From Methylococcales bacterium (GTDB lineage: Bacteria; Pseudomonadota; Gammaproteobacteria; Methylococcales; Methylomonadaceae), in the NCBI GenBank assembly GCA_023144875.1, contig JAGLEW010000092.1:1-11710 (forward strand): a DNA stretch of 11,710 nt, read 5' to 3'. Below, piece by piece: positions 1-6,874 of this stretch; positions within the stretch are counted from its first letter, which is position 1, and each line of letters starts with the position of its first letter. The translations under genes were made by a program, and so were the position numbers. Below the pieces are notes generated by a model. That model had not been told where the DNA came from, did no database searches, and saw only the letters and a program-made list of their open reading frames with translations.

Positions 1-55
1 ATTCTTGATCCTCTTTTGCTAAAGACACAAGATGTTTTTGTAAATTTTTATCCAC
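1..55 (-). CDS. Possible N-terminal fragment of an unidentified gene (partial, runs off left edge)
   Basis: On the minus strand a GTG at 55-53 opens a frame that stays open to the window edge, giving 18 residues (MDKNLQKHLVSLAKEDQE). A weak purine-rich stretch (AAGAG) sits about 8 bases upstream of the GTG. The phrase 'L..LAKEDQE' looks like the start of DUF6624-type proteins, which often begin with a helix containing 'M.EEDQ..R', but 18 residues are too few to be sure. A stop codon lies 8 codons upstream in the same frame, so if this is a gene the start must be here. Chance open frame is a real alternative. Confidence 0.25.
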   Translation of the reverse strand, partial: MDKNLQKHLVSLAKEDQE

Positions 56-220
56 AATAATTTCTCTTTTTTAAACACTATGGCGGAGTTGATTATTTTT
101 TCAGCTAACAATTGATTAATAGGCATTTTCGTCTGAATAACGCAGAAAATACAGCACTTTTTCTCGTTTTAAACTTCGCTCTTAATATTGGCGAATATCT
201 TTAAATAAATATTTGAACCC

Positions 221-580
221 TTATCTTTTTAGCTGTGATAATCGATAAAAACCCCATGCACAAAAGCCTCCACCGAGACTATCGGCAACCCAGTCAATTA
301 CATCTGCTTGCCGACCTTCAACAAACATTTGATGCCATTCATCAGTCATGCCATAAATACTGCAAAAAATGAGATTGACCATCATTAGGTAATAGGGCTG
401 TCTGACAAAATGCCTAAAATTACGCCATGCAAAAATCCCCATTATAAAATACGCAATGAAATGAAACAGTTTGTCTTGATGAGGAAATAACATGGGCGCG
501 GGAATCACAGATTGATCAGAAAGCCAATAAATTACCCCACAATAAAAGCACAAGCCCATAAAATCAACGAGTCGTAACAT
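221..580 (-). CDS. VanZ-like family small membrane protein
   Basis: This 119-residue protein is the usual length for short VanZ-like proteins. Four hydrophobic segments are visible at about residues 5-21, 37-53, 62-78 and 97-114. The family signature is clear: DKLFHFIAYFIMG (36-48), and a conserved acidic/aromatic stretch at 77-104 containing DEWHQ, the GRQAD turn and DWVADSLGG. The namesake VanZ gives low-level teicoplanin resistance by an unclear mechanism; most chromosomal relatives have no assigned function, so resistance should not be inferred. The gene lies 6 bases downstream of ribF, and its ribosome-binding site (AAGGAT, about 9 bases before the ATG) overlaps the last codons of ribF. 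The two are therefore very probably co-transcribed and translationally coupled. The fold family is secure; the role is unknown. Confidence 0.85.
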   Translation of the reverse strand: MLRLVDFMGLCFYCGVIYWLSDQSVIPAPMLFPHQDKLFHFIAYFIMGIFAWRNFRHFVRQPYYLMMVNLIFCSIYGMTDEWHQMFVEGRQADVIDWVADSLGGGFCAWGFYRLSQLKR

Positions 581-586
581 AGGTTT

Positions 587-1519
587 TTATCCTTTTTTAA
601 AAAATTGTTTAACGATAAGCACATCGTCGGTGATTTGTTTTTTAAGCTGGCTAAAGTTGTTAAAGGTTATTTCAGCCCGAATTTTAGTTTTAAAATGAAC
701 TTCAACATAACGCCCATAAATATCTTGGTTAAAATTAAATAAGTGGGTTTCTAAAATAATTTTTGTCCCCCCATTAAACGTGGGTCGCGTGCCAACATTG
801 GCAATACCTTGATATTCTTTTTTATCTATTCCTGTCATAGTAATGGCAAATACACCGCTAATAGGGCTGTTTTGTCGAAACATTTGAATGTTTGCAGTCG
901 GAAAACCTAACTCGCGCCCCCGTTTATCACCATGTGCTATACGACCACAAATGGAATAATCACGCCCTAACATTTTTTTTGCTTGCGCCAATGCCCCTTT
1001 TTTTAAGGTATTGCGAACTAAGGTACTACTAATGCGTTGCCCTTGTTGTTCATAAGCGTGTGTACTTTCCACCGCAAAATTAAACACTTTGCCTTTTTGT
1101 TTGAGTAGCGAAAAATTACCCTGTCGATTTTTACCAAAGTGAAAATCATGCCCAATGACAATATGTTTTACATTGAGTTGTTTCACTAAGAGGGTTTCAA
1201 TAAAAGTACTGGCATCATAATTCGCCAGCATTTGATTGAACGGTAATATCACTAATTGCTGGATAGGAAATTTTGAAAAATGGTGTATTTTTTCTCGAAA
1301 ACGAGTCAATCGCGCGGGGGATTTATCATTTAAAAAATATTCTAACGGCTGAGGTTCAAAAACAACCACCAGTACAGGCAGGTTTAATTGTTGCCCTGTT
1401 TGGATGAGCTTGTTGATAACGCTTTGATGCCCTAAATGCAGACCATCAAAATTACCAATGGTCATAACACATCCTTTTTTTAAAGGGCTTAGGTGGGAAA
1501 ATCCTCTAATGACACGCAT
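587..1519 (-). CDS. ribF: Bifunctional riboflavin kinase / FAD synthetase RibF
   Basis: This cytosolic enzyme phosphorylates riboflavin to FMN and then adenylylates FMN to FAD. At 310 residues it is the normal length. The N-terminal FAD-synthetase (nucleotidyltransferase) half shows GNFDGLHLGH (22-31), GHDFHFGKNR (123-132) and ISSTLVR (163-169). The C-terminal riboflavin-kinase half shows GFPTAN (205-210), NVGTRPTF (241-248) and the ETH motif (257-259) with the expected catalytic glutamate E257. The start MRVIRGFSHL matches the usual N-terminus of the family, although the Shine-Dalgarno sequence before this ATG is poor. In many gammaproteobacteria ribF sits before ileS and lspA; here it stands with a vanZ-like gene only. 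A possible promoter and a structured leader lie upstream (see separate entries). No FMN riboswitch is recognisable. Confidence 0.96.
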   Translation of the reverse strand: MRVIRGFSHLSPLKKGCVMTIGNFDGLHLGHQSVINKLIQTGQQLNLPVLVVVFEPQPLEYFLNDKSPARLTRFREKIHHFSKFPIQQLVILPFNQMLANYDASTFIETLLVKQLNVKHIVIGHDFHFGKNRQGNFSLLKQKGKVFNFAVESTHAYEQQGQRISSTLVRNTLKKGALAQAKKMLGRDYSICGRIAHGDKRGRELGFPTANIQMFRQNSPISGVFAITMTGIDKKEYQGIANVGTRPTFNGGTKIILETHLFNFNQDIYGRYVEVHFKTKIRAEITFNNFSQLKKQITDDVLIVKQFFKKG

Positions 1520-1580
1520 ATTACGGGGGAATAAAAAGTGTTTATTGTACGCGGATTTGACAGTTTAGACCCATTTTAGG

Positions 1581-1620
1581 CTAAAAAAGACGGAAGCAAT
1601 GGTTTTTTAGTCCGTTTTTT
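1581..1620. promoter_or_regulatory. Two mutually exclusive hairpins in the probable ribF leader
   Basis: CTAAAAAA (1581-1588) and TTTTTTAG (1603-1610) form a perfect 8-bp stem with a 14-base loop. The same A-run (1583-1588) plus CGGA (1591-1594) can instead pair with TCCG (1611-1614) and TTTTTT (1615-1620), leaving a 2-base bulge. Only one structure can form at a time. Read on the minus (ribF) strand, the second form is a short stem followed by UCUUUUUU, like a weak terminator, and the first form hides that U-run. This arrangement would allow attenuation, but the stems are AT-rich and weak, and A/T runs pair easily by chance. Confidence 0.35.
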
Positions 1621-1640
1621 CACATATAGCAACTGGATTA

Positions 1641-1646
1641 AGTATA
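1641..1646 (-). promoter_or_regulatory. Possible -10 element of a ribF promoter
   Basis: The minus strand reads TATACT here, a 5/6 match to the sigma-70 -10 hexamer. It would give a leader of about 115 bases before the ribF ATG. No good -35 is present at 16-18 bases upstream; that position is instead next to the perfect TGTGA-N6-TCACA site centred at 1673.5. An activator-dependent promoter would look like this, but the 30-bp distance between the two centres is about 2 bp shorter than the usual class II CRP spacing. In AT-rich DNA such hexamers arise by chance. Confidence 0.3.
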
Positions 1647-1665
1647 AAGTTTTATTCCATAATAA

Positions 1666-1681
1666 TGTGAGCATTATCACA
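1666..1681. promoter_or_regulatory. CRP-type binding site, TGTGA-N6-TCACA
   Basis: TGTGA at 1666-1670 and TCACA at 1677-1681, with a 6-base spacer, match the core of the E. coli CRP (cAMP receptor protein) consensus without mismatch, and the flanks are A/T-rich as in good sites. It lies in the divergent intergenic region, 147 bases upstream of the ribF start and 114 bases upstream of the methyltransferase ATG. It could serve either gene; a -10-like TATACT lies on the ribF side. A CRP/Vfr-type regulator in this organism is assumed, not seen. Confidence 0.5.
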
Positions 1682-1795
1682 AATCAAATAACGCGATGAA
1701 CTGCCTACCACCAAACCTCTAGAGTTAATTTAAATACTTATATAAATCGAAGGGTATTGAAACGGCTGTTTCATATCCATGAAAGGTTATTAACC

Positions 1796-2431
1796 ATGAA
1801 AACATATTTAAAACATCAACAACAAGTAAAACCAAGCCATTATGAAAACGAAGGCCTAGCTCCTTTACGGATTGATAGTACCAGTCAGCAATTTAGAGAA
1901 ATTGCGTCTTCAAAATGCCAAAATATTTTAGAAATAGGGGTGGGAGGCGGTTTAGTAAAACACTTTTTAACGTTATTTCCAAAGATCAAGCATACGAGCA
2001 TCGATATTGCTGAGGATTTAAACCCTGATTATGTTGGCTCGGTCATTGAGATGCCTTTTGAAGATAATGCCTTTGAATTAACCTTATGCTGCCAAGTGCT
2101 AGAGCATATTCCTTTTCAAGATTTTTTACCTTCGTTACAAGAAATTCGGCGGGTGACTCAAACCAGAGTGGTGTTATCATTACCCGATCAAAGACGAGTA
2201 ATGGGGGTGTCCCTTTGCTTACCCAAAGTCCCTTGGAAAAAATGGGAGCTAAATTATAAATTAATTCCCAGTAAGCACAAAGATCGAGATCATCAATGGG
2301 AAATTGGCGTTGCGGGTACCTCAGGCGCTTTGGTGGAAAAAACCATTTTAGAGGCAGGTTTTACCATTGAACGCCAATATCGTTTGGAAAAACACAGTTG
2401 GCATTGTTTTTATATTTTAAATCCTGTCTAG
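1796..2431 (+). CDS. Class I SAM-dependent methyltransferase (Methyltransf_11 type), target unknown
   Basis: The 211-residue protein has a Rossmann-type methyltransferase core. Motif I is ILEIGVGGGLV (44-54), the acidic residue ending strand 2 that should bind the ribose of S-adenosylmethionine is D70, and the post-II/motif III region is MPFEDNAFELTLCCQVLEHIP (86-106), with the 'VLEHI' typical of the Methyltransf_11 group. Nothing in the C-terminal half identifies the substrate; small molecules, lipids or glycans are all possible. The frame also opens at a TTG at 1757, adding 13 residues, but that codon has only 2 bases between it and a purine run. The ATG at 1796 has GAAAGG 9 bases upstream and fits the family better, so I chose it. 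It is a single gene, divergent from ribF and convergent with ppk1. Confidence 0.8.
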   Translation: MKTYLKHQQQVKPSHYENEGLAPLRIDSTSQQFREIASSKCQNILEIGVGGGLVKHFLTLFPKIKHTSIDIAEDLNPDYVGSVIEMPFEDNAFELTLCCQVLEHIPFQDFLPSLQEIRRVTQTRVVLSLPDQRRVMGVSLCLPKVPWKKWELNYKLIPSKHKDRDHQWEIGVAGTSGALVEKTILEAGFTIERQYRLEKHSWHCFYILNPV

Positions 2432-2449
2432 CACTTGTTCTTGTTGACG

Positions 2450-2467
2450 ATCAAGCCTCTTGATTTT
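2450..2467 (+). terminator. Weak terminator-like hairpin after the methyltransferase gene
   Basis: ATCAAG (2450-2455) pairs with CTTGAT (2459-2464) around a 3-base loop and is followed by a short T-run ending at 2467. It starts 18 bases past the methyltransferase stop and overlaps the last codons of the convergent ppk1. The stem has only two G-C pairs and the T-run is short, so this may be a weak terminator or chance. Confidence 0.3.
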
Positions 2468-4541
2468 CATTAAGGAGCGCAGTTTGGGCTTGAAAAATCA
2501 CATCGTTTTCGTTGCGATGAACCCGTTGATAATGGCCATCACTTTGCAGTATCCATGCTTGGTCATTATCATTTAAATAGCAGGCTAAATCTTGTAAAAT
2601 TCGATTTGAGAGTTTTTTATTTTCAATCGGAAAACAGGTCTCTACTCGCTTAAAAAGATTACGTGTCATTAAGTCTGCACTTGCACCGTAGACTTCCCAG
2701 TTACCACTGTTTTCAAATGCATAAATGCGCGTATGCTCTAAAAATCGACCAATAATAGATCGTACTTCAATGTTTTCTGAAATGCCTTTAATCGCTGGGC
2801 GTAGACAGCAAATACCTCGAATAATTAAATTTACTTTAACCCCTGCTTGTGAGGCTCTGTAGAGCGCCTGAATACTTTTTTCTTCGACGAGCGCGTTAAT
2901 TTTGATAATAATCGAGGCGGGTTTTCCCTCTTTTGCATTTTCGGTTTCCCGTTCAATCATCGCAATCAAGCCACTGTGTAACGTAAAGGGGGATTGCAAT
3001 AGCTTATTAAGCTTAGTGACTTTCCCTAAACTGGTTAGCTGTACAAATACACGCCGCACATCTTCACCTAAGACTTTATCACAAGAAAACAGACCATAAT
3101 CCGTATACAAACGCGTCGTTTTTTGGTGGTAATTTCCTGTGCCTAGATGAACGTAATTACGCAGATGCTTGCCTTCTTTACGCAAGACTAAACACATTTT
3201 TGCATGGGTTTTGTAACCAACAACGCCATAGACCACATGAACCGCCGCTTCTTGTAATTTATTGGCCAAGCCTATATTTTCTTCTTCATCAAAACGAGCC
3301 AGTAATTCAATCACAACCGTGACTTCTTTATCGGTACGCGCCGCCTTTATTAACGTATTAACAATCGGTGAATCAATCCCTGTGCGATAAAGAGTTTGCT
3401 TAATGGCTAAGACATTTGGGTCACTTGATGCTTGACGAATAAATTCAATCACAGGAAGAAAAGAATCATACGGGTGATGTAATAAAATATCGTGCTTTTT
3501 AATCGCATCAAAAATATTTCGATTCCGCCCAAATTGTATAGGCATGATCGGGTTAAACGGGGTAAATTTTAAATCGGGACGATCGACAAGACTATAAATG
3601 GCTTGAATGCGGTTTAAGTTAACAGGTCCATTGGCAAGATACAGTTGTGAACGATTCATCTGAAAACGAGCCAGTAAAAAATTAAGGGTTTCATCAGGCG
3701 CTTGTGCATCAACTTCTAAACGCACTTCATCGCCATAATTACGCATCATTAATTCACCTTTCACCGCGTGCATTAAATCATCAATCGTATCATCATCCAG
3801 CAGTAAATCACTGTTCCGAGTCACTCTAAATTGATGACAACCTTTTATAGTCATACCATTAAATAATTGACTAATAAACGCATGAATAATAGAGGATAGG
3901 AACACGAAGTTATGACCTTCGCTATCGGTTTCATCATTAGGGATTTCAATCAGTGTCGGCAAGGCGCGTGGTGCTTGTAAAATTGCACGACCACTTTTAC
4001 GCCCGAAAGCATCTTTTCCTGTTAATGAAATAATAAAATTTAAACTTTTATTTAAAATACGGGGGAAGGGGTGTGCTGAATCTAAGCCCACGGGGGTTAA
4101 AATAGGTAATAATTCAGTTTCAAAAAAATCAGCCAACCATTTATGCTGCCTCTCTGTCCATTTATTCCGACGTAAAAAAAAGATATTTTCCTGTGCCAGC
4201 GCTGGGATTAAAACATCATTTAATAATTGGTATTGGTCTTGAACTAAGTGATGCGCTTTGGTGGCAATTTGATCTTGTTGTTCTTTAGGGCTCAAACCAT
4301 CTATCGCTGCGGCACTGGGGTTAATAGCACCTATTTGTAAAATACTGGCGACACGGACTTCAAAAAACTCATCTAAATTAGAGCAGGAAATGCACAAGTA
4401 ATTGAACCGCTCTAACAAGGGAAGACTTTCTTTTCGGGCTTCGGAAAGCACACGCGTATTAAACTCCAGCAAGCTTAATTCACGGTTAATGTACAAATTA
4501 GCTTGGGCTAAATTAGTCGTATCCATAGTATTAATACTCAT
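2451..4541 (-). CDS. ppk1: Polyphosphate kinase 1
   Basis: Ppk1 reversibly transfers the ATP gamma-phosphate to a growing polyphosphate chain at the membrane or cytosol. The 696 residues match the family length (E. coli 688). The N domain begins with INRELSLLEFNTRVLSEA (18-35) and LDEFFEVRVA (56-65). The phospholipase D-like C1 domain carries both essential histidines: H446 in THAKM (equivalent to the autophosphorylated E. coli H435) and H465 in VHLGTGN (E. coli H454), with the same 19-residue spacing. The C2 domain carries HTRIYAFEN with H603. The gene appears intact. Its start overlaps the cobD end by 11 bases, so the two are co-transcribed. There is no good Shine-Dalgarno for the ATG at 4541; an in-frame ATG at 4526 (residue 6) is an alternative. 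No exopolyphosphatase gene is adjacent. Confidence 0.96.
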   Translation of the reverse strand: MSINTMDTTNLAQANLYINRELSLLEFNTRVLSEARKESLPLLERFNYLCISCSNLDEFFEVRVASILQIGAINPSAAAIDGLSPKEQQDQIATKAHHLVQDQYQLLNDVLIPALAQENIFFLRRNKWTERQHKWLADFFETELLPILTPVGLDSAHPFPRILNKSLNFIISLTGKDAFGRKSGRAILQAPRALPTLIEIPNDETDSEGHNFVFLSSIIHAFISQLFNGMTIKGCHQFRVTRNSDLLLDDDTIDDLMHAVKGELMMRNYGDEVRLEVDAQAPDETLNFLLARFQMNRSQLYLANGPVNLNRIQAIYSLVDRPDLKFTPFNPIMPIQFGRNRNIFDAIKKHDILLHHPYDSFLPVIEFIRQASSDPNVLAIKQTLYRTGIDSPIVNTLIKAARTDKEVTVVIELLARFDEEENIGLANKLQEAAVHVVYGVVGYKTHAKMCLVLRKEGKHLRNYVHLGTGNYHQKTTRLYTDYGLFSCDKVLGEDVRRVFVQLTSLGKVTKLNKLLQSPFTLHSGLIAMIERETENAKEGKPASIIIKINALVEEKSIQALYRASQAGVKVNLIIRGICCLRPAIKGISENIEVRSIIGRFLEHTRIYAFENSGNWEVYGASADLMTRNLFKRVETCFPIENKKLSNRILQDLACYLNDNDQAWILQSDGHYQRVHRNENDVIFQAQTALLNENQEA

Positions 4542-5523
4542 GCGTAAAATTAGAAAGGGCTAGTGATAATTGTAGACTTTGACCCTCGTTTTTGGGTAAT
4601 CCACACCGTAGACTTTGAGGTTGGTCAAACAAACGGGTAAAAACACCTTGTTGAGCCAGTTTATAATGTATTTTTTCGGCTATATCCGTTTCAATCCATT
4701 GATAAAGGGCATGACTTCCCGTGACCTTTAAGGCTTTTTTTTCTAGCAGTTTTTGCAGCACATTTGATTGTTGCTTTAATACAGTGATAGTGTTTTGTTG
4801 CCACATAAAATCGTTTAACGCTTGGGTAACAATATAACGGCTAGGATGACTAATCGTCCAAATGCCAAGCGCCTTTTCTAAGGTGTTTAAAAAGGGGCGT
4901 TCTGCAAATACGAATCCACACCGTACTCCTGCTAACCCGAAAAACTTCCCAATAGAACGTAAAATAATTAAACCTTTACGGGGTGAATAAGGGCATAAAC
5001 TGTGGTTAGGCGTGGTATCCATAAACGCTTCATCGACAATTAATACGCCATTTTGGGCTTGTAAAATTTTATGCCAATCCAATAACTGTTGTTTTGAAAA
5101 CAGATGTCCTGTTGGGTTATTAGGATTTACAATAATCAACACCTTTAATTGGCTTATTTTTTCGTCAATAGTTTCAGGTGATAATGGAATTATTTCATGC
5201 CCTGCACGTTGCCAGCAGGCTTTATGCTCATAATAACTGGGGGTTAAAATTCCAACGTTTGAACGTGGAAAATACTGCGGCAGGATTTGAATAACTGCTT
5301 GTGAGCCTGCGATGGCTAATAAGGTATCTGATTGGTAATACGACTTTGCCGCCGCAAGTAAACCATCATTTTCTTCGGGTAACCGTTGCCAACAATGGGC
5401 GGGAATATCTTTAACTGGGTAGCCGTTTGGGTTGATGCCCGTCGATAAGTCTATCCAGTTTTTGAGGGGGATCTGATAATGTTCAGCAGCATGGCGTAAT
5501 TGTCCTCCGTGGGTTGAGTGCAT
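4531..5523 (-). CDS. cobD: Threonine-phosphate decarboxylase CobD (PLP-dependent, aminotransferase fold)
   Basis: CobD decarboxylates L-threonine O-3-phosphate to (R)-1-amino-2-propanol O-2-phosphate, the linker between the corrin ring and the nucleotide loop of cobalamin. The 330-residue protein begins HGGQLRHAAEHYQIPLKNWI and LSTGINPNGYP (27-36), typical of CobD rather than of histidinol-phosphate aminotransferase. PLP-site motifs of fold type I are present: GSQ (73-75), NPNNPTG (133-139), D164 in VDEAF, the Schiff-base lysine K193 in SIGK, and R201 in GVRCGF. The start is fixed by the conserved N-terminus but has no Shine-Dalgarno: the bases before the ATG are the T-run of the pgk terminator. 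No other cobalamin gene and no cobalamin riboswitch are in the window. HisC-like activity is the main alternative but fits the N-terminus less well. Confidence 0.88.
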   Translation of the reverse strand: MHSTHGGQLRHAAEHYQIPLKNWIDLSTGINPNGYPVKDIPAHCWQRLPEENDGLLAAAKSYYQSDTLLAIAGSQAVIQILPQYFPRSNVGILTPSYYEHKACWQRAGHEIIPLSPETIDEKISQLKVLIIVNPNNPTGHLFSKQQLLDWHKILQAQNGVLIVDEAFMDTTPNHSLCPYSPRKGLIILRSIGKFFGLAGVRCGFVFAERPFLNTLEKALGIWTISHPSRYIVTQALNDFMWQQNTITVLKQQSNVLQKLLEKKALKVTGSHALYQWIETDIAEKIHYKLAQQGVFTRLFDQPQSLRCGLPKNEGQSLQLSLALSNFTHEY

Positions 5524-5528
5524 AAATT

Positions 5529-5567
5529 AAAAAAGTGCGATGAACAAGGAGGTAACATCCATCACAC
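5529..5567 (-). terminator. Intrinsic terminator of pgk, abutting the cobD start
   Basis: On the minus strand GTGTGATG (5567-5560) pairs with CATCGCAC (5542-5535), an 8-bp stem with one G-U pair and a 17-base loop, followed at once by six T (5534-5529). It begins 11 bases past the pgk stop codon, where a terminator is expected. The T-run ends only 5 bases before the cobD ATG. The loop contains ACCTCCTT, identical to the anti-Shine-Dalgarno core of 16S rRNA. cobD and ppk1 must therefore rely on readthrough, or on a start site in or just beyond the hairpin. Confidence 0.7.
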
Positions 5568-5578
5568 GTTAAACGGTT

Positions 5579-6754
5579 TTAAGCGCCGCGTTTTTCAAGC
5601 ATGGCAACCGCTGGCAAAATTTTGCCTTCTAAAAATTCTAAAAAAGCCCCGCCCCCTGTTGAGGTATAAGAGACTTGTTCACTAATACCATATTTATCAA
5701 TAGCCGCTAAGGTATCACCGCCCCCTGCGACTGAAAAAGCATCACTTTGAGCAATGGCGGTTGATAATGATTGGGTACCTTGTGAAAATTGATCTATTTC
5801 AAAAACGCCAACAGGGCCATTCCAAAGAATGGTTTTAGCGGAATTTAAAATTTCAGCATGTTGTTTCGCGGTTTCAGGGCCAATATCTAAAATTAAATCA
5901 TCGGCTTCAACATCGCCCACTTTTTTAACCGTTGCAACCGCTGTCTCTGAAAATTCTTTAGCACAAACCACATCAACAGGCACAGGAATACTCGCCCCTT
6001 TTGCTTCTGCGGCGGCCATTAAACGTTTCGCTTCATCCACCAAATCAGGTTCATATAGCGATTTTCCTACCGTAAAGCCTGCCGCCGCGATAAAGGTATT
6101 CGCAATACCACCACCAACAATTAATTGATCCACCTGAGATGATAATGAATCAAGTACGGTAAGCTTTGTCGATACTTTTGAACCACCAACAATCGCCACT
6201 AATGGTTTATCAGGATGCTCTAACGCTACCCCCAATGCCTCCAATTCTTTCGCAAGTAAGGGGCCTGCACACGCAATAGGAGCATGTTCTCCAACGCTGT
6301 GGGTTGAAGCTTGCGCTCTATGTGCGGTTCCAAAGGCATCCATGACATAAATATCACACAATCCTGCCATTTTTTTACCTAAATCGGGATTATTACTTTT
6401 TTCACCAATATTAAAGCGAACATTTTCACACAGTACCACTTCGCCCGCGTTTATCTTAACTCCTGCCAACCATTCTTTTTCTAAACGAACGGGTTTATTA
6501 ATCAATTCAGCTAATCGTTTTGCAACAGGATCTAGGCTAAATTTCGAATCATATTCGCCTTCAGTGGGACGACCTAAATGCGACATAATCATCACTGCCG
6601 CCCCTGCGGCTAATGCTTTTTCAATCGTAGGAACGCTGGCTTTAATACGTAAATCGCTCGTTACTACACCCTCTTTAACGGGGACATTTAAGTCCTGACG
6701 AATTAAGACACGCTTATTACTTAAATCTAAATCAGTCATACTAATTATGGACAT
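5579..6754 (-). CDS. pgk: Phosphoglycerate kinase
   Basis: Pgk interconverts 1,3-bisphosphoglycerate plus ADP and 3-phosphoglycerate plus ATP in glycolysis, gluconeogenesis and the Calvin cycle. The 391 residues are full length. Visible signatures are RQDLNVP (19-25) and SHLGRP (58-63) in the substrate-binding N domain, GGSKVSTK (190-197) and GGGIANTF (214-221) in the nucleotide domain, WNGPVGVFE (311-319), GGGDTLAA (344-351) and TSTGGGAFLE (364-373). I place the start at the ATG at 6754, which has AGGA 6 bases upstream; a GTG one codon earlier (6757) is in frame but too close to that site. The gene is not beside gap, tkt, pyk or fba, its common partners. A terminator follows it. Confidence 0.97.
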   Translation of the reverse strand: MSIISMTDLDLSNKRVLIRQDLNVPVKEGVVTSDLRIKASVPTIEKALAAGAAVMIMSHLGRPTEGEYDSKFSLDPVAKRLAELINKPVRLEKEWLAGVKINAGEVVLCENVRFNIGEKSNNPDLGKKMAGLCDIYVMDAFGTAHRAQASTHSVGEHAPIACAGPLLAKELEALGVALEHPDKPLVAIVGGSKVSTKLTVLDSLSSQVDQLIVGGGIANTFIAAAGFTVGKSLYEPDLVDEAKRLMAAAEAKGASIPVPVDVVCAKEFSETAVATVKKVGDVEADDLILDIGPETAKQHAEILNSAKTILWNGPVGVFEIDQFSQGTQSLSTAIAQSDAFSVAGGGDTLAAIDKYGISEQVSYTSTGGGAFLEFLEGKILPAVAMLEKRGA

Positions 6755-6800
6755 CACACTTCCTATAAAATTGAGAAGAAAATTTTGCCCTAAATAGTAA

Positions 6801-6828
6801 ACTATATTGACTTAAAAGAGTATCTTAA
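6801..6828 (-). promoter_or_regulatory. Candidate sigma-70 promoter for pgk
   Basis: On the minus strand TTAAGA (6828-6823, 4/6 to the -35 consensus) and TATAGT (6806-6801, 5/6 to the -10) are separated by 16 bases, with a transcription start about 40 bases before the pgk ATG. The gap to the upstream gene is 120 bases, long enough for an independent promoter. The DNA is AT-rich, so the match is only suggestive. Confidence 0.35.
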
Positions 6829-6874
6829 TTAAAAAAGTATCTATGCTAAATAAAGTGTAGAATGATGATTCGTG

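Noticed and set aside
19..126. Minus-strand 35-codon open frame MPINQLLAEKI...
   Set aside because: No ribosome-binding site, unremarkable composition after residue 20, and no recognised family; kept only as a hint of decayed coding sequence.
1520..1640. FMN riboswitch upstream of ribF
   Set aside because: The leader is short and AT-rich and lacks the six-stem conserved FMN aptamer sequence; only simple hairpins are seen.
1757..1795. TTG start extending the methyltransferase by 13 residues
   Set aside because: Ribosome-site spacing is too short, while the ATG at 1796 has a well-spaced GAAAGG.
2902..3099. Plus-strand open frame inside ppk1
   Set aside because: It lies antisense to conserved ppk1 sequence and shows no protein-like motif; it is a shadow frame. 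The same holds for the antisense frames at 5012-5233, 5829-6128, 7889-8086, 8706-8906, 8937-9206, 9387-9635 and 10836-11066.
5546..5553. Perfect plus-strand Shine-Dalgarno AAGGAGGT
   Set aside because: No ATG, GTG or TTG follows at a usable distance on the plus strand; it is the complement of the terminator loop.
5524..5578. Cobalamin riboswitch upstream of cobD
   Set aside because: Only 55 bases separate pgk and cobD and they are occupied by a terminator; there is no room for the aptamer.
6815..6848. Repeated AGTATCT near the pgk promoter
   Set aside because: Two copies of a 7-base AT-rich word in AT-rich DNA are not significant on their own.
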